Source: CAZMNY01 sp964567745 (GTDB lineage Bacteria; Planctomycetota; Planctomycetia; Pirellulales; Pirellulaceae). From it: a stretch of 64,000 nt of DNA. The stretch lies in the NCBI GenBank assembly GCA_964567745.1, contig CAZMNY010000025.1:61198-125197 (forward strand), given 5' to 3'. The notes beneath the pieces were generated by a model, which had not been told where the DNA came from, did not search any database, and saw only the letters and a program-made list of their open reading frames with translations. Made by a program: the position numbers and the translations under genes. Of this stretch, positions 18,935 through 26,581 are shown piece after piece (position 1 is the stretch's first letter; each line of letters starts with the position of its first letter).

Positions 18935-19103
18935 ATGTTGATCCTGTCCAAAACAAGCACGGAAAAATGGACAGGATCGACAGGATAAGACGGACGGAAG
19001 GGAATATCGAATATTGAACAAGGAATGAAGAAGGAAACAGGACAAAGCTAGACCAACGCACCCGTTGGCCGAAGGTCAACCTCATCGTAGCCTGGGGTAC
19101 ACC
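18935..19103 (+). repeat. Dispersed repeat copy E (full, with tail)
   Basis: Starts with a hairpin (ATCCTGTCC, 19-nt loop, GGACAGGAT), then GACAGGATAAGACGGACGG, GGAATATCGAATATTGAA and CAAGGAATGAAGAAGG, then the tail CGTTGGCCGAAGGTCAACC and TCATCGTAGCCTGGGG shared with copy A. Confidence 0.88.
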
Positions 19104-19105
19104 CA

Positions 19106-19260
19106 AGGCTCTGTCCCTTAATTGGGATTGCATAGAAATTGACATCAAGGAAGCTCGACGAATCGCGACCCGCTACGAGAAAAAACTCGAGCACTACCTC
19201 GCCATGATCTACATCGCGATCGCAAGAATGCTCATCAACTGGTATTAAGGGACAGAGCCT
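19106..19260 (+). mobile_element. 155-bp MITE with perfect 17-bp terminal inverted repeats
   Basis: Both ends read AGGCTCTGTCCCTTAAT inward with no mismatch. The interior encodes only the last 35 residues of a transposase. It is therefore an internally deleted insertion sequence that could be mobilised only by a transposase elsewhere. It sits between two direct copies of the GAATATCGAATAT repeat. Confidence 0.88.
19141..19248 (+). pseudogene. Transposase C-terminal remnant (IS5-like)
   Basis: Open frame of 35 codons ending in TAA that reads DIKEARRIATRYEKKLEH followed by YLAMIYIAIARMLINWY. The RYEK..HYLAM..IA pattern resembles the C-terminal helix of IS5-type DDE transposases. The rest of the gene is missing. 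The right terminal repeat overlaps the stop codon. Confidence 0.7.
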
Positions 19261-19279
19261 AGGCTGGAAGTATTTTCTT

Positions 19280-19378
19280 CATCATGTCCATCATGTTAAT
19301 CCTGTCCAATACAAGTACGGAAAAATCGGCAGGATAAGACGGACGGAAGGAATATTGAATATTGAACAAGGAACTCCG
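19280..19378 (+). repeat. Dispersed repeat copy F
   Basis: Reads CATCATGTTAATCCTGTCC, GGCAGGATAAGACGGACGG, then GGAATATTGAATATTGAA and CAAGGAAC. It is a direct repeat of copy E on the other side of the MITE and lacks the tail. It ends about 30 bases before the def stop codon. Confidence 0.85.
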
Positions 19379-19407
19379 GGATGGATACCGAGCATCCCAG
19401 ACGAAAT

Positions 19408-19986
19408 TCAACAGTATCGATCCAACCACTGCTTGCGACTCGCTTCGATCTGCTCGTCGGTTTGCGTTTCGCCCGTGGACGCTCGGCTCTGGTAGTCGAC
19501 TTCAAATTCGTCGAGCGAATCACGGACGGCGATTTGACCAGTCTCGCTCATTCGGTCGGTGAATAGCACGCCGTTGAGGTGGTCGGTTTCGTGTTGGACG
19601 ACGCGAGCGAGCAGGCCGTCAATTGTGGCGTTGATCTCTTTGCCATCGATTCCAAAGGCTTGCACATTGACTTTCTTCGGCCGCCACACTGAGCCATAAA
19701 CTCCAGGCAGGCTCAAACAGCCTTCCTCTTGCTCCACCGAACCCTTCGCGCGACGGATCACCGGGTTAACAAACACCAACTCCTCTCCCTCATCGGGATC
19801 GGTCGCGAGGTTGAGCACGAACATGCGAAACGGCAGATCGACCTGATTCGCCGCGAGACCAACTCCCTTGGCTTCGTACATCAAATCGAGCATTTCTCGA
19901 GCAATTCCTCGCAGCTCGGCGTCGACTCGCTTCAACGCTTGCGACTTGAAACGGAGTGTTGGATGGGGGTAGTGGACGATTTGCAA
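19408..19986 (-). CDS. def: Peptide deformylase
   Basis: 192 aa from a TTG preceded by CGGAG 7 bases upstream; a TTG 27 bases further up would add nine residues. It removes the N-formyl group from new proteins. Motif 1 GVGLAANQ is at 41-48, motif 2 EGCLSLP at 88-94 and motif 3 QHETDHLNG at 131-139. C90, H132 and H136 bind the metal and E133 is catalytic. The partner enzyme Fmt is encoded downstream on the same strand. The C-terminal extension past about 155 is longer than in E. coli. Confidence 0.96.
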   Translation of the reverse strand: MQIVHYPHPTLRFKSQALKRVDAELRGIAREMLDLMYEAKGVGLAANQVDLPFRMFVLNLATDPDEGEELVFVNPVIRRAKGSVEQEEGCLSLPGVYGSVWRPKKVNVQAFGIDGKEINATIDGLLARVVQHETDHLNGVLFTDRMSETGQIAVRDSLDEFEVDYQSRASTGETQTDEQIEASRKQWLDRYC

Positions 19987-20224
19987 AGCAGTCTCCGAGC
20001 GAACTAAGGGCAATTCAGTGCACGAATTATACTCGCCGCAGGCCGTTTTCAGCAGCCGCCACTTGCGACCAATCGAAACTCAGCCGCACCTATCGCCCGA
20101 ACAGGTCGAACTGGGCAGTTCTTGCGACGGTTGCTAGAATGAACAGACGGCCGCTGATCGCCACGGAGGTGCGGTTTCCAACCTATCCAGGGTGCATTCG
20201 CCATTGGCCTGTCTCTATGCAAGT

Positions 20225-20284
20225 GGTCACCTTCCAAGCGGTCTCCTTCCAAGCGGCCTCGTATCGAGCGGTCTGTATGCACGC
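20225..20284 (+). repeat. Four 15-bp tandem units
   Basis: Units beginning GGTCACCTTCCAAGC, GGTCTCCTTCCAAGC, GGCCTCGTATCGAGC and GGTCTGTATGCACGC. They lie in the divergent def / TPR-protein intergenic region. If an upstream ATG at 20217 were used, they would encode a pentapeptide pattern (VTFQA, VSFQA, ASYRA). I favour non-coding. Confidence 0.7.
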
Positions 20285-20357
20285 GGCAACTCAACACTGC
20301 GATTCCTCCACGCTCGGCCGGCCATCCAGGGCGAATGCATCGGCGTTGGCAGCTGGC

Positions 20358-21410
20358 ATGCACGCTCCCGCTCGCCAATCTCTATTCGCCATCATTCTGT
20401 CGGCGGTCGCGCTTCTCGCCGCAGACGTCTCGACGGTTTTGAGTGAAGACATCGTGACGATCGTCAGCGGTCGACCTGGCAAGGAGACGACGCGACGGTT
20501 GTTCGGCGAGATTACCGATATTCGCGGCGGCAAGGTCCATTTGCTAAGAAACGGGCGAACCGAAACGATCGATGAAGCCAAAGTGATCCGTTTTGAAACC
20601 CAGTACTTGCCGCCTCATATCGAAGGCAAGCGACAATTTAAGGCCGCCAATTATCAGGGCGCTCTAACTCTCTTGCGGGAGGCAGCAAGTGCGGAGGACC
20701 GCAATTGGGTCCGCCGTGACATCTTGGCCCAGATCGTCGCCTGCCGTTACAACTTGGGCCAAGCCGATGTGGCCTGCGAAACGTTTCGAATTATTTACGG
20801 TGCCGACAATTCCACTCGACACCTCCACGCTGCGCCTTTGGCCTGGCGATCTGAGCGAGCGACGCCGGCGCTACATGCCAAAGCGTCGCAATGGTTAAAG
20901 GAGGACGACAACGGCGCGGCTCAATTGATGGCGGCGAGTTGGCTTTTGTCGGGGCCGAACCGACAGGCCGCGATCGAAAAGCTCAATGCACTCACGGACA
21001 ACGACGACACCCGCATCGCCAAACTTGCACAAGCTCAACTCTGGCGAACCAAACTCGTGACCGCTAGAGAAACGGACGCGGCGGTTTGGCAGGCCTCTAT
21101 CGACCGACTCCCAGAAAACCTTCGAGGCGGACCGTACTACTTGCTGGGGCAATTGTATTCGCGTCTGAAGAAACCAGAACGAGCGTCGTTGGCGTTCCTG
21201 CGAACTCCCGTCCTGTTTCCTCATCAGCGTCCACTGTGCGAGCAGTCGCTGTTGGCTGCGGCGCGTGAATTGGAAACAATGAACCGGCTCGAAGAAGCTC
21301 GCTTGGTTTACCGCGAGTTCATAAGCACCTTTCCCGGCTCGCTGTTTGAAGAAGAAGTTAAAGAGCGATACCAAAACCTGGAAGAAAAGCGCAAGAAGCA
21401 GCGACGATGA
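20358..21410 (+). CDS. Secreted TPR-like protein, unknown function
   Basis: 350 aa from the ATG that begins a signal peptide (LFAIILSAVALLAADVS); upstream in-frame ATGs at 20217 and 20277 run through tandem repeats and look unlikely. After the signal, residues 30-75 form a small beta region (GEITDIRGGKVHLLRNG). Helical TPR-like units with a conserved YQGALTLLREA spacing then run to the end, which is basic (EEKRKKQRR). It is followed by exbB, two exbD genes and another TPR protein on the same strand, so it probably belongs to that envelope energy-transduction unit. The exact function is unknown. Confidence 0.72.
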   Translation: MHAPARQSLFAIILSAVALLAADVSTVLSEDIVTIVSGRPGKETTRRLFGEITDIRGGKVHLLRNGRTETIDEAKVIRFETQYLPPHIEGKRQFKAANYQGALTLLREAASAEDRNWVRRDILAQIVACRYNLGQADVACETFRIIYGADNSTRHLHAAPLAWRSERATPALHAKASQWLKEDDNGAAQLMAASWLLSGPNRQAAIEKLNALTDNDDTRIAKLAQAQLWRTKLVTARETDAAVWQASIDRLPENLRGGPYYLLGQLYSRLKKPERASLAFLRTPVLFPHQRPLCEQSLLAAARELETMNRLEEARLVYREFISTFPGSLFEEEVKERYQNLEEKRKKQRR

Positions 21411-21501
21411 CCATTCGGCGCTCCGCTCGTTTGGCGGTTGAGTCCGCGGGCGTTTTTCAAAATTCGATTGCCTGACCGCAACATCCCTTGAGGAGAATAA
21501 T

Positions 21502-22359
21502 TTGTTTCTGAACCGACTGCCCGGCGAGACACAATTGATTGGAGCAGCTTGGCGACGTGCGGCGATTGTCGCCGCCTGCCTGCTGTCATTCGGCATGGTC
21601 GCCGGTGCCGTTTCGATCGCGTCGGCTCAGGGAGGCGCGCCCGCAGAAGCAGCGGAAGCAACCGAGGCGCCGCAGGGCTTCTTCGATATTATTTTCTCCG
21701 GCGGCATCGTCGGCCTCTCGATTATTCTCTTACTTGCCGCGCTCTCGTTGACAGCCGCTTATCTGGTCTTCGAGCATGTGATGACGCTTCGCCGCAGTGA
21801 AATCATGCCCGACGGTTTAGGCGATCAGGTTCGCACTCTGTTGCTTGCCGGTCGGGCCGCCGAAGCGGATCAAGCCTGTCGTGCTCAGCCGAGTTTCCTC
21901 TCATTCGTATTGCTCAATGCGCTGGCCGAATTGGATGGAGGCTGGTCGGCTGTCGAAAAAGCGTTGGAGGACGCGTCTGCAGAACAATCGGCTCGGCTCT
22001 TCCGCAAGATCGAATACCTTTCGGTGATCGGCAATATCGCGCCGATGGTCGGCCTTTTGGGCACGGTCACCGGCATGATCTTCGCCTTCCAGCAAGTTGC
22101 CAGCACCCAAGGCGCTGCGGGCGCCGGCGACCTGGCGGAAGGCATTTATCAAGCGCTCGTTACGACCGTGGGAGGGCTGATTGTCGCCATCCCATCACTG
22201 GGCGCCTTTGCCATCTTTCGAAATCGCGTCGACCAACTTGTCGCCGAAGCCGCCTACATGGCGCTGCACGCCGTCTCGCCGCTCAAACGCCGCAGCCAAC
22301 AACAGCCGACTCGAAAAACGAGTAGTCGAGGTCCGTCGCCGCCTCCGCCGCCAAGCTAA
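21502..22359 (+). CDS. exbB: MotA/TolQ/ExbB proton channel family protein
   Basis: 285 aa, TTG start with a strong GAGGAGA ribosome binding site 6 bases upstream. The N-terminus has a hydrophobic, signal-like segment (about 17-40). The ExbB core has three helices: IVGLSIILLLAALSLTAAY near 70, GNIAPMVGLLGTVTGMIFAF near 177-196, and TTVGGLIVAIPSLGAFAIF near 220-238. The TVTGMI and GG.IVAIP motifs are typical. With ExbD it forms a proton-driven inner-membrane motor that energises outer-membrane processes. The C-terminus ends in a Ser/Pro-rich tail. Confidence 0.92.
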   Translation: MFLNRLPGETQLIGAAWRRAAIVAACLLSFGMVAGAVSIASAQGGAPAEAAEATEAPQGFFDIIFSGGIVGLSIILLLAALSLTAAYLVFEHVMTLRRSEIMPDGLGDQVRTLLLAGRAAEADQACRAQPSFLSFVLLNALAELDGGWSAVEKALEDASAEQSARLFRKIEYLSVIGNIAPMVGLLGTVTGMIFAFQQVASTQGAAGAGDLAEGIYQALVTTVGGLIVAIPSLGAFAIFRNRVDQLVAEAAYMALHAVSPLKRRSQQQPTRKTSSRGPSPPPPPS

Positions 22360-22438
22360 CGCTCTGCCTCAAAATGAACTACCGTTTTCCTGTGAGCCGT
22401 CACAAAGATTCAACTTCCTTCAACTTACGTCGTTCGCC

Positions 22439-22870
22439 ATGCAAGTCCCAACTCAACTCAACAGCGGCGAAGTCGACTTCAACATGACGCCCATGATTGA
22501 CGTTGTGTTCTTGCTGATCATCTTCTTCCTTGTCTCCAGCCATTTGGCCAAGCAAGAGGCGCAGCTTGAGTTGCCGTTGCCGACGGCGGACAGCGGCGAA
22601 ACGCCCGTCGAAGCGAACGCGCCGCGCGTGACCGTTAACGTGCTTGCCGACGGCACGATTAAGTTGGCGGGCAAAGTGACGCCAGCAAACCAACTGCAAG
22701 CGCGACTAACTCGAAAGAGAGAGGATGAAGGGGACGATCTTGAAGTCAGGATTCGGACCGATCAAACCGTCCCCTTTCGTCAATTTGAACCGATTATGTT
22801 GGCTTGCACACGAGCCGGCATCTGGAACGTCAAGATCGCCGTTCATCGCCGACAAGATGTCGGTCGTTGA
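22439..22870 (+). CDS. exbD: ExbD/TolR family protein (first copy)
   Basis: 143 aa from the ATG of MQVPTQLNSGEVDFN; a longer open frame upstream overlaps exbB out of frame and is discounted. A single membrane helix follows the motif MTPMIDVVFLLIIFFLV (about 17-33), with the conserved proton-carrying aspartate in MID. The periplasmic domain (about 40-143) has the usual alternating beta pattern. It lies 79 bases after exbB. Partner of the ExbB channel. Confidence 0.92.
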   Translation: MQVPTQLNSGEVDFNMTPMIDVVFLLIIFFLVSSHLAKQEAQLELPLPTADSGETPVEANAPRVTVNVLADGTIKLAGKVTPANQLQARLTRKREDEGDDLEVRIRTDQTVPFRQFEPIMLACTRAGIWNVKIAVHRRQDVGR

Positions 22871-22925
22871 CGCCCCAAGAGATGAACACCAAGCGGGCTG
22901 AAACAAAAGCAACAGGAACTGAATC

Positions 22926-23387
22926 GTGAAACGATCTTCGATCTTCGCGCGAAGGCATAGCGAATTGGACGTCAAAATGACGCCCATGATCGATGTCGTA
23001 TTCCTGCTGCTGATATTCTTCGTCTGGACCGCCAGTTTTCAAATTGTGGAGCAGGTCTTGCCGAGTAATCTGACGGCCGCGAGCGGATCGCAACCGTCCG
23101 TTGACAGTCAGCCGCCGCCGCCCGAATCCGACTTTGACGACATCGTCATTAAAGTCCATTGGAATGCCGCATCGCAGACGCCAAGCTGGGAAGTCAACGA
23201 CACGTCGCTCGACTCGCTGGCCAACGTTCGCGATCGACTGAAAACGATTGGCTCAATCAAGCGCGACGCTCCCATCTTCATACTGCCCGATGAGGACGCG
23301 CCGATGCTTCACGTCATCGACGTCTACGACGCGGCTCGGCTGGAGCAGTTTCCTAAAGTCAATCTCGCCATCCGCGACCGAGAATAG
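22926..23387 (+). CDS. exbD: ExbD/TolR family protein (second copy)
   Basis: 153 aa, GTG start with AGGA 8 bases upstream. It has the same MTPMIDVVFLLLIFFVW membrane motif with the conserved aspartate but a different periplasmic domain containing a Pro-rich linker (QPPPPESDFDD). Paired non-identical ExbD genes after one ExbB are common in planctomycetes and imply a hetero-oligomeric ExbD subunit. Confidence 0.92.
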   Translation: MKRSSIFARRHSELDVKMTPMIDVVFLLLIFFVWTASFQIVEQVLPSNLTAASGSQPSVDSQPPPPESDFDDIVIKVHWNAASQTPSWEVNDTSLDSLANVRDRLKTIGSIKRDAPIFILPDEDAPMLHVIDVYDAARLEQFPKVNLAIRDRE

Positions 23388-23446
23388 GAGTTCCGCCGAT
23401 TCGAATTCGCGAACTATCATCGCGAAGTTTCATTAGCGCTCTGACC

Positions 23447-25954
23447 GTGCAATCCACGTTCGGCATCGCATCGGCGCAAGGCGTGCGCAGAGCCCTCGCG
23501 CTGCTGTTGACGGTCGTGCTGTCCGTGGTTGCCGCGCCGTCAATCGTACAAGCTCAAACGCAAGACGTACAATTCACCGAAGGACTACGGCAGCGACGAT
23601 TGTTTGTGTTGGCCGAGTCGTTTGCTGGCGAACGATTGGCCTCAAGTGGCATTGCGCCATTGGACCGAGCCGAACTGCTCATCGAGCTGTTGCGAACGTA
23701 TGGCGAACACGCGTTGCATTCGCCGCCCATCGAGCGCCCTCAGTTGTGGGCGGAGGCGGCGAGGCGATCTGCCGAGTTTCGGCGAAAATACAAAACGAAT
23801 CCGCGAGTCTTTCTGGTTCAGTTTCAAGCGGCGCTCGGGCTGCTCGCTCAGGGGCAATTGGCCCGGCAGGAGGCTCAGGTCGGCGGAAGCGACACCGAGG
23901 CAATGAACGCCGCGCGAGCTCAGACGCGCCGAGCGATTCGAGAATTTGAGACGTTGCTCAATGATGTGGAGCGAGCGATCCCTCAGCGGCGCCAATCGAG
24001 TGGCGAAGCGGGTGAATTGAGCGCGGACGAGCTGTTTTCGCTTAAGAACAACGTGCTCTTGCAACTGGGCGAAGCGTACGAAAATCAATCGCTCTGCTAC
24101 AAACCGCAAAGCGACGATCGAATTGCGTCACTCACCGTCGCTCTCGAGCACCTGGCGGAGTCGATCAAGCAACTCCCGGCGGGTCACCCGCTGACGCTCG
24201 ACGTTCGTTTGCAACAAGCTGTTTGCATGCGTCTGCGCGGCGACCTTCACCATTCCGAGAGGCTGCTCGCGTCGCTCGTCAATGCAGAGACGCCGATCGG
24301 CATTCGGCAGCAGGCCACCGCCGAACTCGTCAGAATCCGCCTCGCTCAGAATAAAGCGACGACGGCTCGGGAAGTGTTGAAACGCGCAGGCAGCGGCCAC
24401 CCGGAGCTCGATTTCGCTTACCTCGAAACGTTGGCGACGTTGATCAAGGCGAGCAAAGATCATGACGCCGATCCGCTTCGCAAAGAGGCGATTGCCCTGG
24501 TCGGGAAAATTGAAGATCGACACGGTCCCTATTGGGGGCGTCGATCGAGTCAATTGCTGGTTCGAATTGCCGGCGATGCGGAAGGCGGCGCGGGGTTGGA
24601 AATTCTTGGACGCACTGCCGAAGCCCTTTATTTGAAGGGTGACTATGATCGCGCCCTTGGGGCCTACGAGAAGGCGTCCGATCGCGCCGTGGCGCTGGGG
24701 CAGATGGATATCGCATTTAAGCATCGACTGACGGCTGCGTTCATCGAGAAAAAACGCGATCACGCCGATGAATATGTTCGGCGGCTGCGAGAAACAGCGT
24801 TGCGTTTGGCCGAGTACAAGAAGGCCAGTGATGCTCATCTTGCGGCGATCTCCGCCACAACCCAAATGGCTCGATCCGATCGCACCAAGATCAAACTCTA
24901 TGAGGAGCTGCTGCTTGAGCATCTCGATTCCTGGCCCGGCAGCGAGAGCGCCGATCAGGTTCGCCTCTGGTTGGGCCGGATGCGAGCTGCTCAGAAGAAT
25001 TGGCCCGAGGCGATTGCGGCTTACAGTTCCATTCGGCAATCATCGAATCACTTCGGCGCCGCCATCCGCAATCTGGCACCTTGCTGGCAAGCGCACTTGA
25101 AGGCCGTTCACGCTCAAGGGGGCGAAGTTGCGGAGCTGGCCGATCGCGCGGCAAGTTTTTATGAATCGGTTCTGGTCGACGAGTCTGGCAATCCGCCGGA
25201 AACTTGGTCAGCGCTCGATCAAGTTGCGGCGCTCAACGCAGCTCGCATTCGTATTCGCTATCGACCCAGCGAGTTGGCGTCCGCCGAGCAGCTGCTCAAA
25301 GCGGCTCTGCAAGCTTCGCCAGACGCCGAGATCGATTGGACTCGCAACGCCCGAGCTTGGCTCGTTGTCGCACTCAGCGGTCAAGGCCGCGCAAACGAGG
25401 CGTCTCAGTGGATCAGTTCTCTTGCCGGCGCCAACCCAGACGATCTGTTTCAGGTTGTTGTGCAGCTTCACGAATTTGGAAGTCAGGCGAATCAGGCGAC
25501 CGTGAAAGCCCTGCTCAGCGTCGAGCAACAAGCCGTGACCATCCTGGCCCCTGTCGCCGGCAAACTCGATCAACCCTCGCAACTCAACCTACAGATCATT
25601 CAAGGCGAGCTGTTGTTGCGAACCGGCCAGGTAAAAGAGTCACAATCGCTCTTCCGCCAATTGGTCGCGGCCCATCCCAAACGGGGTGCCGTGCAAGAGG
25701 GCTACGCCAAATCATTGTCCGCGTCGCGAACTTCGGCGAACGAGGCGCTGGTCCAATGGCGAATCGTCGCGGCGGGCAGCAAGAAGGAATCGAGTCGCTG
25801 GTATCGAGCGAAATATTATCTTGCCCGAGCCTATTTCGATTTGGGGAGAAAGAAAGACGCTGCCGATCGCATCCGCTATCTGCAGCAGACGTCGAAAATG
25901 GACACCCCGCTGAAAGCTCGATTCGAAGCGTTGCTCAAGGACTGCCAGAAATAA
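23447..25954 (+). CDS. Large secreted TPR-repeat protein
   Basis: 835 aa, GTG start. A signal peptide (ALALLLTVVLSVVAAPS, cleavage after VQA) is followed by a long alpha-helical solenoid with TPR-like repeats, for example GDYDRALGAYEKASDRA and NWPEAIAAYSSIRQ. It lies 59 bases after the second exbD and is the last gene of the TPR-exbB-exbD-exbD-TPR array. Inference: a periplasmic scaffold that couples the ExbBD motor to an outer-membrane or cell-envelope partner. No TonB-type gene is seen here. Confidence 0.85.
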   Translation: MQSTFGIASAQGVRRALALLLTVVLSVVAAPSIVQAQTQDVQFTEGLRQRRLFVLAESFAGERLASSGIAPLDRAELLIELLRTYGEHALHSPPIERPQLWAEAARRSAEFRRKYKTNPRVFLVQFQAALGLLAQGQLARQEAQVGGSDTEAMNAARAQTRRAIREFETLLNDVERAIPQRRQSSGEAGELSADELFSLKNNVLLQLGEAYENQSLCYKPQSDDRIASLTVALEHLAESIKQLPAGHPLTLDVRLQQAVCMRLRGDLHHSERLLASLVNAETPIGIRQQATAELVRIRLAQNKATTAREVLKRAGSGHPELDFAYLETLATLIKASKDHDADPLRKEAIALVGKIEDRHGPYWGRRSSQLLVRIAGDAEGGAGLEILGRTAEALYLKGDYDRALGAYEKASDRAVALGQMDIAFKHRLTAAFIEKKRDHADEYVRRLRETALRLAEYKKASDAHLAAISATTQMARSDRTKIKLYEELLLEHLDSWPGSESADQVRLWLGRMRAAQKNWPEAIAAYSSIRQSSNHFGAAIRNLAPCWQAHLKAVHAQGGEVAELADRAASFYESVLVDESGNPPETWSALDQVAALNAARIRIRYRPSELASAEQLLKAALQASPDAEIDWTRNARAWLVVALSGQGRANEASQWISSLAGANPDDLFQVVVQLHEFGSQANQATVKALLSVEQQAVTILAPVAGKLDQPSQLNLQIIQGELLLRTGQVKESQSLFRQLVAAHPKRGAVQEGYAKSLSASRTSANEALVQWRIVAAGSKKESSRWYRAKYYLARAYFDLGRKKDAADRIRYLQQTSKMDTPLKARFEALLKDCQK

Positions 25955-26028
25955 CGACATGCGGAGACATTGGCAGTGGGGCCGCGATGCGTGCGATCGC
26001 TCTCGATTGCCGACGAGAAGTAAATGAT

Positions 26029-26142
26029 CTAGTCGTCGAGCAGCCCGAAGCGGCGTCGGAATCTTCGAGCGCGGTGCATAGCGTACCATCGTCGCTTGGC
26101 TGGGTTCTCGCTATGACGCCGCTTGCGTTTGCCGTCGGGCAT
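26029..26142 (-). CDS. Very small basic protein (37 aa), unknown function
   Basis: 37 aa: starts MPDGKRKRRHSENPAKRR and ends HRARRFRRRFGLLDD, with about 40 percent Arg plus Lys. A perfect AAGGAG lies 8 bases before the ATG, the strongest ribosome binding site in this region. It lies 68 bases downstream of the 34-aa ORF on the same strand. Composition suggests nucleic-acid or ribosome binding, but I recognise no family. The strong initiation signal and absence of a competing gene support it; no codon statistics are possible at this length. Confidence 0.6.
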   Translation of the reverse strand: MPDGKRKRRHSENPAKRRWYAMHRARRFRRRFGLLDD

Positions 26143-26210
26143 GGGTAATTCTCCTTACCCATTTGTTTCGGCTCGTTCGGCTTGTGGACTTGGGTAAAAT
26201 GCACGGCCTG

Positions 26211-26315
26211 CTAAAAACTTGGCGCGTCGCCTGCGTGGGCGGGCGGATAAACAGTTGCGATTACCATCAGGCTCATGACCAATCCGATTCCAATAATGCT
26301 CGTAGTCAACATCAT
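26211..26315 (-). CDS. Very small membrane protein (34 aa), unknown function
   Basis: 34 aa, beginning MMLTTSIIGIGLVMSLM and ending YPPAHAGDAPSF. One hydrophobic helix (about 3-22) is followed by a short polar tail. AAGAAGGGA lies 7 bases before the first ATG. It could be a single-pass membrane peptide or a short secreted peptide with an AHA-type cleavage site. It is followed on the same strand by the 37-aa basic ORF, perhaps in one transcript. Confidence 0.5.
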   Translation of the reverse strand: MMLTTSIIGIGLVMSLMVIATVYPPAHAGDAPSF

Positions 26316-26499
26316 GTGTTTGTCCCTTCTTAATGGTTCAGCACCAACCAACGCGAACCTCGGGCCACAAACGGGCTCAAACCCTAAAGCCACCTAGACA
26401 AACTTGTTTCCTCAAATGACTTAAAGAATATTCACCCAGCGTCCGACACCGATTTGACGTCGCGCCTTGATGTAATAATGACATCTTTATTTAACATCG

Positions 26500-26521
26500 T
26501 GTGTACTCAATTTGATACACA
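26500..26521. promoter_or_regulatory. Candidate operator: TGTGTA-N10-TACACA inverted repeat
   Basis: Perfect 6-bp arms with a 10-bp spacer in an AT-rich region between the small minus-strand genes and hrpA. The position fits a repressor or activator site in a divergent promoter. Short arms make chance occurrence possible. Confidence 0.35.
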
Positions 26522-26581
26522 AGGTAGTGAGGCATCCTTTTGCTTTGGCGGACTAGGTAGTTTGGGTGGTTGCGTAGCAAG

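Larger units (their letters stand above)
18864..19407. other. Repeat island between def and fmt
   Basis: 544 bases with no intact gene: repeat copy E, then an IS-derived MITE, then repeat copy F. The two repeat copies are direct repeats bracketing the MITE. Confidence 0.8.
25955..26581. other. Region between the TPR gene and hrpA with two small minus-strand genes
   Basis: About 630 bases with no long gene. It holds two very small ORFs with clear ribosome binding sites (26029-26142 and 26211-26315), an AT-rich stretch around 26460-26525 likely to contain divergent promoters, and a TGTGTA..TACACA inverted repeat. All are listed separately. Confidence 0.6.

Noticed and set aside
19956..20357. 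N-terminal extension of the TPR protein back to 19956
   Set aside because: It overlaps the def gene, runs through 15-bp tandem repeats and lacks homology; the signal peptide starts at 20358.
24128..25039. 303-codon minus-strand open frame opposite the large TPR gene
   Set aside because: Antisense to a well-supported gene with signal peptide and TPR repeats; no domain of its own.
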